Assembly: GCF_022829295.1 (NCBI RefSeq)
Contig: NZ_JAKSYH010000228.1
Span: 1-34,753 of the forward strand
Reading direction: 5' to 3'
Length of the DNA stretch: 34,753 nucleotides
Source: Methylobacterium sp. J-088
GTDB lineage: Bacteria; Pseudomonadota; Alphaproteobacteria; Rhizobiales; Beijerinckiaceae
Shown: positions 22,719 through 30,291 of the stretch, piece by piece
Position numbering within the stretch: the first letter of the stretch is position 1
Layout: every line of letters starts with the position of its first letter
Made by a program: the position numbers and the translations under genes
The notes under the pieces: model-generated
What the model was told of the DNA's origin: nothing
The model's input: the letters and a program-made list of their open reading frames with translations, nothing else
Databases searched by the model: none

Positions 22719-23879
22719 ATGGCCCCTCTCCCCTCGAACCCCGAACCATCCCGCGAACCGGGGGGACAAGCCTCGACGGTCTGGACGCTGGCGCTCGCCA
22801 CCGCCCTCCTCGGCCTCGTAGCGCTTCCGCGCCGCTCCACCACGGCCAGACCCAGCAGCGCCGAGGGCGAGGGCAATGCGCGGCAAACGTCGCCCTCTCA
22901 TTCCGGCCGCGAAGCCCACGAGGTGGCGCGCAGTCAAGCCGACCGCGGCCGCCAGGCGTCGAAGCCCACCGAGATACCGGCCAAAGGCTGGAAGGACATC
23001 GTGCTGCGCACCTACCGGGACGTCGGCGAGAACCGGATCATGCTGGTGTCGGCCGGCGTCACCTTCTTCGCGCTGCTGGCGATCTTCCCCGCGATAGCCG
23101 CTTTGGTGTCCGTCTACGGCCTCGTGGCGGATGCCTCGACCATCAACGACCAGCTCGCCAGCCTGCAGGGGATCATGCCCCAGGGCGCGCTCGACATCCT
23201 CAGCGACCAGGTCAAGAACCTCAACGATAAGGGCAATGCGACGCTCGGCCTGAGCCTACTCCTAAGCGTCGCCCTGTCGGTGTGGAGCGCCAACGGTGGC
23301 ATGAAGCACATCTTCGACGCGCTCAACCTCGTCTACAACGAGCGTGAGAAGCGGAACTTCGTTGTGCTCAACCTTGTGTCGCTCGCCTTCACCGCGGGCG
23401 CGCTGCTGTTCCTGATCCTGGCGCTCGTCGCGGTCGTGGTGCTGCCGGTCGTGTTCGAGTTCATCGGTATCGGCAAGGACGTATGGTGGCTGGCCCTGCT
23501 GCGCTGGCCCGTGCTCCTTCTCGCCGTGCTCGGCGGCTTGGCGGTGCTGTACCGCTATGCACCGAGCCGAGATGCGCCACGCTGGCACTGGGTCACTGGC
23601 GGGAGTGCCGTAGCGGCGGTGCTTTGGCTTGGGGGCTCGCTGCTGTTCTCGTGGTACGTCGCCCACTTCGGCAGCTACAACAAGACCTACGGCTCGCTCG
23701 GCGCTGCGATCGGGTTCATGACCTGGATCTGGATCTCGACGACGATCGTGCTGCTGGGTGCGCAGGTGAACGCTGAGATGGAGCATCAGACGGCCGAGGA
23801 CACCACGGTGGGCGAGCCCCAGCCCTTGGGAACCCGGGGTGCGAAGATGGCCGACAACGTCGGAGCGGCTTCGGAGTAG
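22719..23879 (+). CDS. YihY/BrkB family inner-membrane protein
   Basis: A 386-residue membrane protein of the YihY (old name BrkB, 'ribonuclease BN-like') family. The core (about 90-355) has about six membrane helices with family blocks AKGWKDIVLRTYRDVGENRI, VSAGVTFFALLAIFPAIAALVSVYGL, LSVWSANGGMKHIFDALNLVYNE and GSYNKTYGSLGAAIGFMTWIW. An unusual N-terminal extension (1-85) carries one extra hydrophobic segment (TVWTLALATALLGLVAL) and a polar linker. I start at ATG 22719; the frame also opens with TTG at 22674. Function of the family is unsettled (possible transporter). Confidence 0.9.
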   Translation: MAPLPSNPEPSREPGGQASTVWTLALATALLGLVALPRRSTTARPSSAEGEGNARQTSPSHSGREAHEVARSQADRGRQASKPTEIPAKGWKDIVLRTYRDVGENRIMLVSAGVTFFALLAIFPAIAALVSVYGLVADASTINDQLASLQGIMPQGALDILSDQVKNLNDKGNATLGLSLLLSVALSVWSANGGMKHIFDALNLVYNEREKRNFVVLNLVSLAFTAGALLFLILALVAVVVLPVVFEFIGIGKDVWWLALLRWPVLLLAVLGGLAVLYRYAPSRDAPRWHWVTGGSAVAAVLWLGGSLLFSWYVAHFGSYNKTYGSLGAAIGFMTWIWISTTIVLLGAQVNAEMEHQTAEDTTVGEPQPLGTRGAKMADNVGAASE

Positions 23880-23888
23880 CTGCTGCCC

Positions 23889-24098
23889 TCAGAGCTCGGA
23901 GCTGGACCCACGTTCTTGGGTCATGTCCTGAGCCGGGCGTTGAGCATATGGCGAGCGCCCCGCAGCCCGGTTTGCAAGGATACGCTCGCGGAGCAGGACG
24001 GCGCGGCGTGCGATTGCATCCGCATCGCAGGTTCGGCAAGGACCGCCGCGGCCAGCGGCATGGCAGTTGTTGGGGTTCTGGCAGGACCGGCGGGGCAT
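23889..24098 (-). CDS. Small Cys-rich protein (69 aa)
   Basis: Starts MPRRSCQNPNNCHAAGRGGPCRTCDADAI behind an AGGA site. Four Cys in C-x5-C-x8-C-x2-C spacing suggest a small zinc-binding fold. It resembles short phage/plasmid proteins I recall (x-C-x4-6-C-x-GRG-P-C-R-x-C). The rest is an Arg-rich helix. It is convergent with the YihY gene. The overlapping plus-strand frame (23916-24221) is judged a shadow. Confidence 0.55.
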   Translation of the reverse strand: MPRRSCQNPNNCHAAGRGGPCRTCDADAIARRAVLLRERILANRAAGRSPYAQRPAQDMTQERGSSSEL

Positions 24099-24142
24099 CG
24101 CGTTCCTATAGCCACTGAGACGCCCGCAATCACAGGAATGTC

Positions 24143-24167
24143 ACCTTGGCATTTCACATCCCAAGGT
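24143..24167. promoter_or_regulatory. Dyad upstream of the XRE regulator
   Basis: ACCTTGG (24143-24149) and CCAAGGT (24161-24167) around an 11-base spacer, about 120 bp before the regulator ATG in a non-coding, AT-richer stretch. A plausible operator for the downstream HTH protein. Confidence 0.4.
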
Positions 24168-24288
24168 CGTGTTACTCCGCTGCGATGGCGGTTGCACGGT
24201 ATACTCGTGTACAATCCTTAGATGCGTCACGAACCGCGTGTACGCAGCGACCGCCCCGGACCCGTCGCACTCTGAGGCTATCTTCAAG

Positions 24289-24708
24289 ATGACGACGAAA
24301 GCGCCGAAATCGACCACTGAAGCCGATCGCACGATCGGCGGCCGTGTCACGGAACTCCGGATCGCGCGAGGTCTCAGTCAGACCGCGCTGGGCGATGCCA
24401 TCGGGGTCAGCTTCCAGCAGGTGCAGAAGTACGAGAAGGGCCGCAACCGCATTAGCGCCGGACGGCTGCAGACCATAGCTGATCTGCTGAAGGTACCGGT
24501 TGAGACGTTCTTCGCCGACCGGTTGGTTGAGGGTGCCGACGGCAGCAACATTCGGACGTTCTACGACGATCCGCAGGTCATGCAGTTGATCACAGCTTTC
24601 ACGAGCATCACCGATGAGATCATGCGCGAAAACGTTCTCTCGATCGTGAGGGCTGCGGCTAAGATCCAGCTGGCGAATGTCGAAAAGGCACCGACGGGAT
24701 CAGTGTAG
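24289..24708 (+). CDS. XRE-family transcriptional regulator
   Basis: A 139-residue protein with a Cro/CI-type HTH (about 16-72: IGGRVTELRIARGLSQTALGDAIG, FQQVQKYEKGRNRISAGRLQTIADLL). A C-terminal half of helices (DDPQVMQLITAFTSITDEIMRENVLSIVRAAAKI) is common in alphaproteobacterial plasmid and phage regulators of this type. The start at 24289 is chosen because the upstream in-frame sequence (to 24169) looks non-coding; there is no good ribosome-binding site. It ends 9 bp inside the convergent gene at 24700. Confidence 0.85.
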   Translation: MTTKAPKSTTEADRTIGGRVTELRIARGLSQTALGDAIGVSFQQVQKYEKGRNRISAGRLQTIADLLKVPVETFFADRLVEGADGSNIRTFYDDPQVMQLITAFTSITDEIMRENVLSIVRAAAKIQLANVEKAPTGSV

Positions 24709-25185
24709 ATTACCTCCCTCGGAGCCAGGCTCAGCCGGGTCCATCACCATCTCCGAAGCGATGATCCGGCCCATCTCCTCGAGCAGGATCCGCAGCTTAG
24801 GACGCAGCTTTGCTGCGCTCGCTAGATCCAGATCGCCGAGTAGATCCCACAGCGCCAGCGCTTGGCCGGCAAATAAGTCCAGGGTGGACTGCGCCCCATC
24901 GTCGTCAGCCGTGAGATCGATCTGACCTTCGCTGTCGCCATCCATGCGTCTGTCGACCATCTCGCTGCAGATCCCACGGATGCGCATCCTCTGGTCGCAC
25001 AACCGAACTCGAAACTGCAATTCCGCCGCCATCCCTTCGAGATGCCGCGCGGTCGCGATCTGGTGGTGCTGGCGCGCCCGAGCATGTCGCCGGAACCGCC
25101 GCTCCGAGGCCCGCATCTGGGCCAGGAACACCAGCCCGCGCAACAGCGCGGGCAGGCTCGGCAGGGGACGTGTCGGCGTGTCCAT
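24700..25185 (-). CDS. Hypothetical helical protein coupled to the module protein (161 aa)
   Basis: Its ATG at 25185 overlaps the stop of the 788-residue protein (TGATG), so the two are translated together. The N-terminal half is basic and helical (RASERRFRRHARARQHHQIATARHLEGMAAEL, described as a positively charged helix), and the second half is acidic and leucine-rich (LDLFAGQALALWDLLGDLDL). No family recognised. Coupling suggests a partner role for the module protein. Confidence 0.6.
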   Translation of the reverse strand: MDTPTRPLPSLPALLRGLVFLAQMRASERRFRRHARARQHHQIATARHLEGMAAELQFRVRLCDQRMRIRGICSEMVDRRMDGDSEGQIDLTADDDGAQSTLDLFAGQALALWDLLGDLDLASAAKLRPKLRILLEEMGRIIASEMVMDPAEPGSEGGNLH

Positions 25186-27551
25186 CAGCTCGCACACGAC
25201 GCCAGAGCCTCCGTCAGCAGCGCCTGATCGGTGGTGAGGCCGCCGAGCGAGGCCGCCCGCCGGACGAGGATCCCCAGCCGCTCGTCTCGTTCGTCACAGT
25301 CCGCGGGCTGGCGCCGCTCGATCTCCTCGGCGATGGCACGCGTGACGCGCCCAATGCGCTCGCTCTCCCGATAGATGATGTCGCCGGCAGCCGTGCGTTC
25401 CGTCCGCATCTTGTCCCAGAAGCACGCGGCGTTCTCGGCGCGCCCAATCAGATCCTCGAAGGGCTCCAGGGCCTCGTACAAACGGGCGAGCTGCACGAGT
25501 GGGAGGCCAGCGAGGTCATGCTCCCCATCGGTGACTGACGCCTCGACGCCCACCCCAGCAAGCCGCGCCGCGCCCTCCTGCACCTGCCGGAGCATGCGCC
25601 ACACGCTGTATACCGGCCCGCACGGCGGCGCGGCCTCGGGTGTCAGCGGCGACGAACCCTCGCCAAACAGTCGCGCCACCAGCAGCGCCTTGATGCCGTA
25701 GCCCGCGACCGTCTCGGCCCGCGCCACCGCGATCCGTGCCGCCACCGCGCTGACCGCGTTGTAGGCCTCCGACGTGCCGGCGCGTGCCTCCTCGACCCAC
25801 GCCGCCATGAACTCGGCCCCGAGAGCGAGCAGCGTGGCGTCGGCGTGCTGCACGACCTCTGGCCGTTCGGCCGCGATGGCCGCCGCGATCGGCGCGAGGA
25901 CCTCCTCGAACAAGTCGGGGGCGCTGTCGATGATCCCGGTCTCGCCGGTATGCAGCCTCACCTGGAACCGCGCGTAATCGACGAGCGCGAGGCGGCCGGC
26001 TTGGGTGGTCGGCACGGTACGCCAGACCGCTTCACGGGTGGCCTGCTGGATCTTGGTCAGCGCATCTTCGCGACCTGACCAATCTGCTGGCTTATCCCCC
26101 TTCATGGCTTCCTCGAACGCATCTGTCTCCGCCTCGGCGCGGCGGCTCGCGGCGATGGCGGCGAGCACGGGATCCGGTGCCCCGTCGCCGTCGGGAAGGG
26201 GGGCCGCTACTAGCGCCAGCGCATCCATCCGCATCTCGCAGCGCATGTCCCGCTCGACGCGCGGCCAGAGGGTCGGGTCGGTATTGTCGGTGTGGGCGAG
26301 ACGGCTGCGCTCGACCTCTGCCTCCGCCAGTTCGAGGAGACGCCCGGCCTCGCGCTGGATCGCCTCGTCGAGCGCCATCAGGATGCGTGGGGCATGGGCC
26401 GGGAACGGCACGAAGCCTGGGTGCCGCGCGGCCTCGGCCTGCCACTCCTGAAACGTAGAGGGCGAGGCACGGCCGGTGCTGACGGCGAACCCACCTTCCC
26501 CACGCACGGCCCTCTCCAGCGCGTCGAGGCGCAACTCTCGGCGAAACTGCTCGACGCCTTCGGCCGTGGTCTCAGGCCCGAACAGGCGCGAGAACTCGGC
26601 CAGTGCGATGCCGTGCAGGCGCTCCAGCTCGATCCGGATCCCCTCCTCGACGATGACGAAGCCGAATGGCCTGATCGCAGGCGAGGCCATGAAACCCGGC
26701 GGCGGCGCAGTCCAATCGACGGGGCCGGTCGGCACGCACGCCTCTGCTCCAGCGATGAGGGAGTCGGCGGCGTGATCGGCGTGCTGCAGGCCGGGTTCGC
26801 CCCCACGCTCGCCGTCGAGCACCATCGCCCAGGCTTCAGCCAGGGCGCGGAACCCTTCTGGGGTCGTGGGGCGCACGGTCTTGAGCCGCTCGTAAGCCTC
26901 GCCCTCGCGGTCCTCGATCGCGGGATCCACATCCGGCACGCCCACCCCACCGGCATCTTCGATGGCCGCGGCGAGCGCGTCCCAGGAGGCCCGGAACTCG
27001 GCCACCACGGCGAGCGCGGGATCCGGCTCTACCATACCGGCGAGCCCGCCAAGCGCGGCGACCGTCCTGTCCAGATTGGCCGCGGTCCCGCTCAGCGGGT
27101 GAGGGCCCGCCGAGAGGCAACCACACCCGCTACCCGCCTCCGCCGCTTCGACGACCGCCGCGAGCTGCCTCAACAGGTCCTGCGGATCCTCGACGACCTC
27201 CGAGGCCGGCGAGCCCGAGACGTACCGCAGCAGCCGCACCGCACCCGAGACGTCGCTGGGACGCGTGGCGATCAGGTCCGCCCAGGCCGCACCATCGGCG
27301 TTCGACGCAGCCGAGAACACGGCATCGGCCTCGGCCTCCGCCTGCTTCGAGGCCGTCATCGCAGCGTCGACTCCGCAGGAAGCACGCTGCAGCTCCTCGC
27401 GGGCAATGCGGTGGCGTTCGATCGCGGCGTCGACCGGATCGGGCGTCAGGGCGTGACCGAACCCGAGCGGCGTCGGCTCGGCCAAACGGTCCTGACGGAG
27501 CGGTGCCGGCTGAGCCAGGCCGGCGGGGAATGGAGGCGTTTCGTTCTTCAT
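25185..27551 (-). CDS. Large repeat-module protein (788 aa), function unknown
   Basis: No named family recognised; a similar type occurs as hypothetical proteins in Methylobacterium. Two repeat types are visible. Type A begins DPxxAxIxxxR and later has a T-x-PTT-x-x-G-x-x-AL block; copies start near residues 38 (DPVDAAIERHRIA), 177 (DPALAVVAEFRAS) and 460 (DPVLAAIAASRRA). The T-x-PTT part is clear at 225-240 and 511-525 and weaker at 96-110. Type B (about 303-349 and 397-449) pairs an I-x-x-E-x-x-RL helix with an (E/C)-(L/M)-R-(L/M)-DAL end. There is no signal peptide or membrane segment. The start is ATG 27551 (MKNETPP); the frame opens at 27647. The TGCTAGCA site 5 lies about 90 bp upstream. 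Confidence 0.7.
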   Translation of the reverse strand: MKNETPPFPAGLAQPAPLRQDRLAEPTPLGFGHALTPDPVDAAIERHRIAREELQRASCGVDAAMTASKQAEAEADAVFSAASNADGAAWADLIATRPSDVSGAVRLLRYVSGSPASEVVEDPQDLLRQLAAVVEAAEAGSGCGCLSAGPHPLSGTAANLDRTVAALGGLAGMVEPDPALAVVAEFRASWDALAAAIEDAGGVGVPDVDPAIEDREGEAYERLKTVRPTTPEGFRALAEAWAMVLDGERGGEPGLQHADHAADSLIAGAEACVPTGPVDWTAPPPGFMASPAIRPFGFVIVEEGIRIELERLHGIALAEFSRLFGPETTAEGVEQFRRELRLDALERAVRGEGGFAVSTGRASPSTFQEWQAEAARHPGFVPFPAHAPRILMALDEAIQREAGRLLELAEAEVERSRLAHTDNTDPTLWPRVERDMRCEMRMDALALVAAPLPDGDGAPDPVLAAIAASRRAEAETDAFEEAMKGDKPADWSGREDALTKIQQATREAVWRTVPTTQAGRLALVDYARFQVRLHTGETGIIDSAPDLFEEVLAPIAAAIAAERPEVVQHADATLLALGAEFMAAWVEEARAGTSEAYNAVSAVAARIAVARAETVAGYGIKALLVARLFGEGSSPLTPEAAPPCGPVYSVWRMLRQVQEGAARLAGVGVEASVTDGEHDLAGLPLVQLARLYEALEPFEDLIGRAENAACFWDKMRTERTAAGDIIYRESERIGRVTRAIAEEIERRQPADCDERDERLGILVRRAASLGGLTTDQALLTEALASCAS

Positions 27552-27637
27552 CGCGGGCTTTCGGCTGGAGGGCTGGCAGGTCGGGACCATCTCGCGCGAG
27601 ACGGTTGTCAGGCTACGCGGCAAGCCAGTCTGCCAGA

Positions 27638-27648
27638 CTGCTAGCAAG
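27638..27648. promoter_or_regulatory. TGCTAGCA palindrome (site 5)
   Basis: CTGCTAGCAAG, about 90 bp upstream of the module protein start and 38 bp downstream of the stop of the membrane-anchored paralogue. It shares GCTAGCAAGCGGG with site 1, so the similarity extends beyond the palindrome. Confidence 0.55.
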
Positions 27649-27685
27649 CGGGATTCATGGCATTGCGGATGTACGGCTGCACGCC

Positions 27686-28237
27686 TCAGAGCAGAGTCGC
27701 GAGACCGGTCAGAACCGCCCCGCCGCCGATGATCGCGATTGCGGCCAGGGCTTCGCCGGCGAGACCGGAGGCCCGCAGGAGGCGACGGCGCACGAACTCG
27801 CGCGGCGCCACCGTCCGACAGGGCGGGGCACGGCGCTCGGCCGCCGGCGCGAGACGCCCGAGCGGCGCGGCCACGGGCAGCATGTCTGGCAGCAAGTCGG
27901 ATCCGGCGAACCGCGACAGGTCCGCCTCACGCATCAGGACGAGGCGCCCGAAGAAGTCCTCCGCGTCCGCGGTCACGGCCTCCTCTCGCGCGTACCAGCG
28001 CAGGTGCCGGACCAGTGCGAGCGCCCCGAACCGGGAGCCGCACGGCGTCGCCAGCAAATGCTCGAGCGCCTCTTGCATCGCGGTCTCGGCACGCTCGGAG
28101 GCGACGCCGCCCGGCGCGACCTGGAACACGGACCAGGCCTCGGCGTGCGTCTGGATCGCCGCGAGGATCGGATCGGACGCCACGACGCGGACAGCGCCGG
28201 GGGCGGGCGTGAAATCGGGGATGCGGGCGTGCGTCAT
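27686..28237 (-). CDS. One-module paralogue with C-terminal membrane anchor (183 aa)
   Basis: Residues about 22-105 repeat the type-A module of the 788-residue protein: DPILAAIQTHAEAWSVF near the start and LLATPCGSRFGALALVRHLRWY in place of T-x-PTT-x-x-G-x-x-AL. The C-terminus is a single hydrophobic helix (LAAIAIIGGGAVLTGLATLL) preceded by Arg-rich residues, the form of a tail-anchored membrane protein with its body in the cytoplasm. AGGAGCG precedes the ATG at 28237. It precedes the module protein on the same strand, so the pair may act together; function unknown. Confidence 0.65.
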   Translation of the reverse strand: MTHARIPDFTPAPGAVRVVASDPILAAIQTHAEAWSVFQVAPGGVASERAETAMQEALEHLLATPCGSRFGALALVRHLRWYAREEAVTADAEDFFGRLVLMREADLSRFAGSDLLPDMLPVAAPLGRLAPAAERRAPPCRTVAPREFVRRRLLRASGLAGEALAAIAIIGGGAVLTGLATLL

Positions 28238-28328
28238 GGTTCGCGCTCCTGATGGGGCTCGTGGCGGTGGGACGGCGGTGAAGGGGGAGGACCGGTGCGA
28301 CGCCGATCAGCGCGGCGCGGTCAGGAGG

Positions 28329-28619
28329 TCAGTGAGCGGCGGCGCGGTGGGCGGCCTTGGCGACCTGCCAAGCGGCCTTCAGAGCGGATGACATCGCCTC
28401 GCGGCGGGAGACGCCGCAGCGCTCCATGATGCCGGGCGCGGCGCGGCAGGCAGCGGCCATGATGGCGGCGCGGTCATACTGGCCGGAGACGACGAGGGGG
28501 CGCTTGGCGACGTTGAACTGGATGAAGGCGCGGGCCGAGAGCAGGCCGGCGGGGATCTGCGGGCGGCTGTCGTGCAGCGAGCGGGAGATGCGGTTCCAGG
28601 AGACGGTGCGGTGGGACAT
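28329..28619 (-). CDS. Hypothetical protein (96 aa)
   Basis: Starts MSHRTVSWNRISRSLHDSRPQ; basic, with a C-terminal Ala/Lys/Arg helix (AAWQVAKAAHRAAAH) that could contact nucleic acid. Its promoter region is the operator-rich divergent space before the XRE gene at 28716, which implies shared control. No ribosome-binding site is obvious and no family is recognised. Confidence 0.5.
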   Translation of the reverse strand: MSHRTVSWNRISRSLHDSRPQIPAGLLSARAFIQFNVAKRPLVVSGQYDRAAIMAAACRAAPGIMERCGVSRREAMSSALKAAWQVAKAAHRAAAH

Positions 28620-28643
28620 CAGACACCACTTGCGGCGGCTTCG

Positions 28644-28714
28644 TTACACCTATAGTTAGGTGAAGCCCCATAAGGCGTCAAGCCATAAGTGGAATTAATC
28701 AGCTATAGGTGTAA
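28644..28714. promoter_or_regulatory. Long perfect inverted repeat between divergent genes
   Basis: TTACACCTATAG (28644-28655) and CTATAGGTGTAA (28703-28714) are perfect 12-base inverted copies 47 bp apart. The left copy is part of a second dyad, CACCTA-TAGT-TAGGTG (28647-28662), giving three TAGGTG half-sites in all. The right arm ends one base before the XRE ATG. This looks like a repressor operator set for both divergent genes. Confidence 0.75.
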
Positions 28715-28715
28715 T

Positions 28716-28961
28716 ATGGTGGTGACCGGGGAGCAACTTCGAGGCGCCCGGGCGATGGCGCGGATCGAACAGTCCGAACTCGCGCAGAAGGCCGGGGTGT
28801 CGGTCGATACGATCAAGCGTCTTGAAAGAACGGTCGGCCCAATCTCCGCGAACGTGCAGACGATGGCAGCTATCGTTCAGGTGCTGGAAGCCGCCGGCCT
28901 GGAATTCATTCCCGAAAACGGCGGAGGAGCCGGGATCCGGTTCCGCGAGCGCAAGGCGTAG
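28716..28961 (+). CDS. Small XRE-type regulator, first gene of a coupled operon
   Basis: An 81-residue Cro/CI-like HTH protein (MVVTGEQLRGARAMARIEQS, then LAQKAGVSVDTIKRLERTVG; HTH about 5-60). The ending LEAAGLEFIPENGGGAGIRFRE is typical of small XRE regulators of Rhizobiales. The ATG at 28716 follows the operator arm with a single base between and has no ribosome-binding site, so the message may be leaderless or poorly translated. It probably represses itself and the divergent gene through the TAGGTG sites. Confidence 0.85.
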   Translation: MVVTGEQLRGARAMARIEQSELAQKAGVSVDTIKRLERTVGPISANVQTMAAIVQVLEAAGLEFIPENGGGAGIRFRERKA

Positions 28962-28963
28962 CC

Positions 28964-29218
28964 ATGGCGACGCAGGCCTACCGCCTCACCTTCCTCCTAC
29001 GCTTGGCCGGCTCGGACACTGGCACCACGCGGCAGACGGTGACCATCGCCACGGAAACCAAGGACGAGGCTGTGAAACTCGCACAGTTCTACCGGTCTGA
29101 TATGCCGGATGGTTCCCTGTGTTCCGCGACGCTCACCGATGCGGACGGACAGGTCCTCTGGTCGGAGCAGAAAAGCGACGCGCCGCACGAGGCGACGCCT
29201 CAAGAGGACCACCCGTGA
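28964..29218 (+). CDS. Hypothetical protein, operon gene 2 (84 aa)
   Basis: Begins MATQAYRLTFLLRLAGSDTG 2 bp after the regulator stop. The pattern (beta-strand YRLTFLLRL, TVTIATETKDEAVKLAQFYRSD, SATLTDADGQVLWSE) suggests a small mixed alpha/beta fold. The stop overlaps the GTG of the next gene. Function unknown; supported by tight coupling. Confidence 0.65.
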   Translation: MATQAYRLTFLLRLAGSDTGTTRQTVTIATETKDEAVKLAQFYRSDMPDGSLCSATLTDADGQVLWSEQKSDAPHEATPQEDHP

Positions 29219-29490
29219 CCTACACCCTCGAACAGCTCGCCGCCGGCTCCTACGACGTTCTCCTCGACGGCGCCCTCGTCGCCGCCCTAGCACGCGAGGT
29301 CGACCGCAGCGGCGTGACGCGGAAATGGCTGGTCGAGCTGCTCGACGAGATGCCGCCGGCCGATCGACCCGCGCCCTTCACGGCGCAGAGCCATGCTTTC
29401 GAGACCCGCGGGGCCGCGCTGGCGTGGCTCGGCATCGGCGGCGCGGGCGAGGATTTCGAGGAGCGGCTCCGAGAGCATCTGGCCCCATGA
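29215..29490 (+). CDS. Hypothetical protein, operon gene 3 (91 aa)
   Basis: Starts at a GTG overlapping the previous stop (GTGA). The opening, VTYTLEQLAAGSYDVLLDGALVAALAREV, recalls short Methylobacterium proteins with the same YTLEQLPAGSYD wording. A WLVELLDE segment and a Phe/Ala-rich end follow. No known domain; its stop overlaps the next ATG. Confidence 0.65.
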   Translation: MTYTLEQLAAGSYDVLLDGALVAALAREVDRSGVTRKWLVELLDEMPPADRPAPFTAQSHAFETRGAALAWLGIGGAGEDFEERLREHLAP

Positions 29491-29837
29491 GTGATCAGAA
29501 CGGCGAGCGGCCGGATCCGGCGGACGAGGGCGTGACTGAGCAGGAGCTCGAAGCGTTCATGTCGCTCGGCCAGCAGCTCGCCGCGCAGATGGCCGAGGCG
29601 AACTTCCGGGTCATCACGTCCCGGTCGGGCTGGACCATGGCGGACGTCGAGGCCGCGACCGAGCGCGCGTTGGAGCGCATGGAAATCGGCTCGCGCGACA
29701 TCGTCGTGGCCCAGGGCGCCGATCCGGACGGAGAGAACTGGCAGGCGATCTGGGCAGCCATGGAAAGCCGGTACCGTCAGATGATGACGGAGCTGCTTCG
29801 GGTTTCAGGCCTGCGGGTTGGGGAGAAGCTCCAGTGA
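29487..29837 (+). CDS. Hypothetical acidic helical protein, operon gene 4 (116 aa)
   Basis: Starts at an ATGA overlap (MSDQNGERPDPADEGVTEQE). Long amphipathic helices (LEAFMSLGQQLAAQMAEANFRV and AATERALERMEI) suggest an all-helical fold. The stop overlaps the GTG of the next gene. Not recognised. Confidence 0.65.
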   Translation: MSDQNGERPDPADEGVTEQELEAFMSLGQQLAAQMAEANFRVITSRSGWTMADVEAATERALERMEIGSRDIVVAQGADPDGENWQAIWAAMESRYRQMMTELLRVSGLRVGEKLQ

Positions 29838-30268
29838 ACGCACCAAGGGTCAAGCTGACCGAGCTGCGCGAATACCGGTCCGAGCGGACGGGGAACACGT
29901 ACTTCTCGGGCTACCTCGGCAAAGCCCGGGTGGTGATGCTGCGCGACGACCGGGCCGAATGCACCGGCAAGGAAGTGGCGCGCTGGTCCGTGCTTCTGGA
30001 GGAGCCGGAGCCGAGGGAGGGTCGTGACGGCCCCTCCTCTGGCGCCGCGGACCGCCCGTGCGGCGATCGCTACGCCCGGCGCGGCGCCAGACCGGCAAAT
30101 TTGCCGGTCTCGGCCGGCTCACGGACCGCCCAGCGATACCGCGAGTCCGGTACTCCTCAGGCCTCCCGGGGCGGCAACACCGCCGCCGAGCGCACCGCCA
30201 GCGACTTGCTGCACGAGACAGGCATCGACCCAGGTTCTGAGATGAGCCGGGACGAGATGCCGTTCTGA
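29834..30268 (+). CDS. Hypothetical protein, operon gene 5 (144 aa)
   Basis: Starts at GTG 29834 (GTGA overlap). The first 60 residues (VKLTELREYRSERTGNTYFSG, then YLGKARVVMLRDDRAECTG) form a compact, probably beta-rich domain that I recall as a stand-alone small protein on Rhizobiales plasmids, of unknown role. The rest is polar and disordered, ending MSRDEMPF. A C-terminal acidic-Phe tail like this resembles the tip of single-stranded-DNA-binding proteins, an inference only. Confidence 0.65.
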   Translation: MNAPRVKLTELREYRSERTGNTYFSGYLGKARVVMLRDDRAECTGKEVARWSVLLEEPEPREGRDGPSSGAADRPCGDRYARRGARPANLPVSAGSRTAQRYRESGTPQASRGGNTAAERTASDLLHETGIDPGSEMSRDEMPF

Positions 30269-30291
30269 TCCACACCGCGAGGACAGGCTGG

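Noticed and set aside
23916..24221. Plus-strand frame of 101 aa after the YihY gene
   Set aside because: It lacks coding character and overlaps the more convincing Cys-rich minus-strand gene and a dyad.
26292..27644. Plus-strand frame of 450 aa opposite the module protein
   Set aside because: Arg/Gly-rich shadow; the minus frame has consistent repeats, helices and operon coupling.
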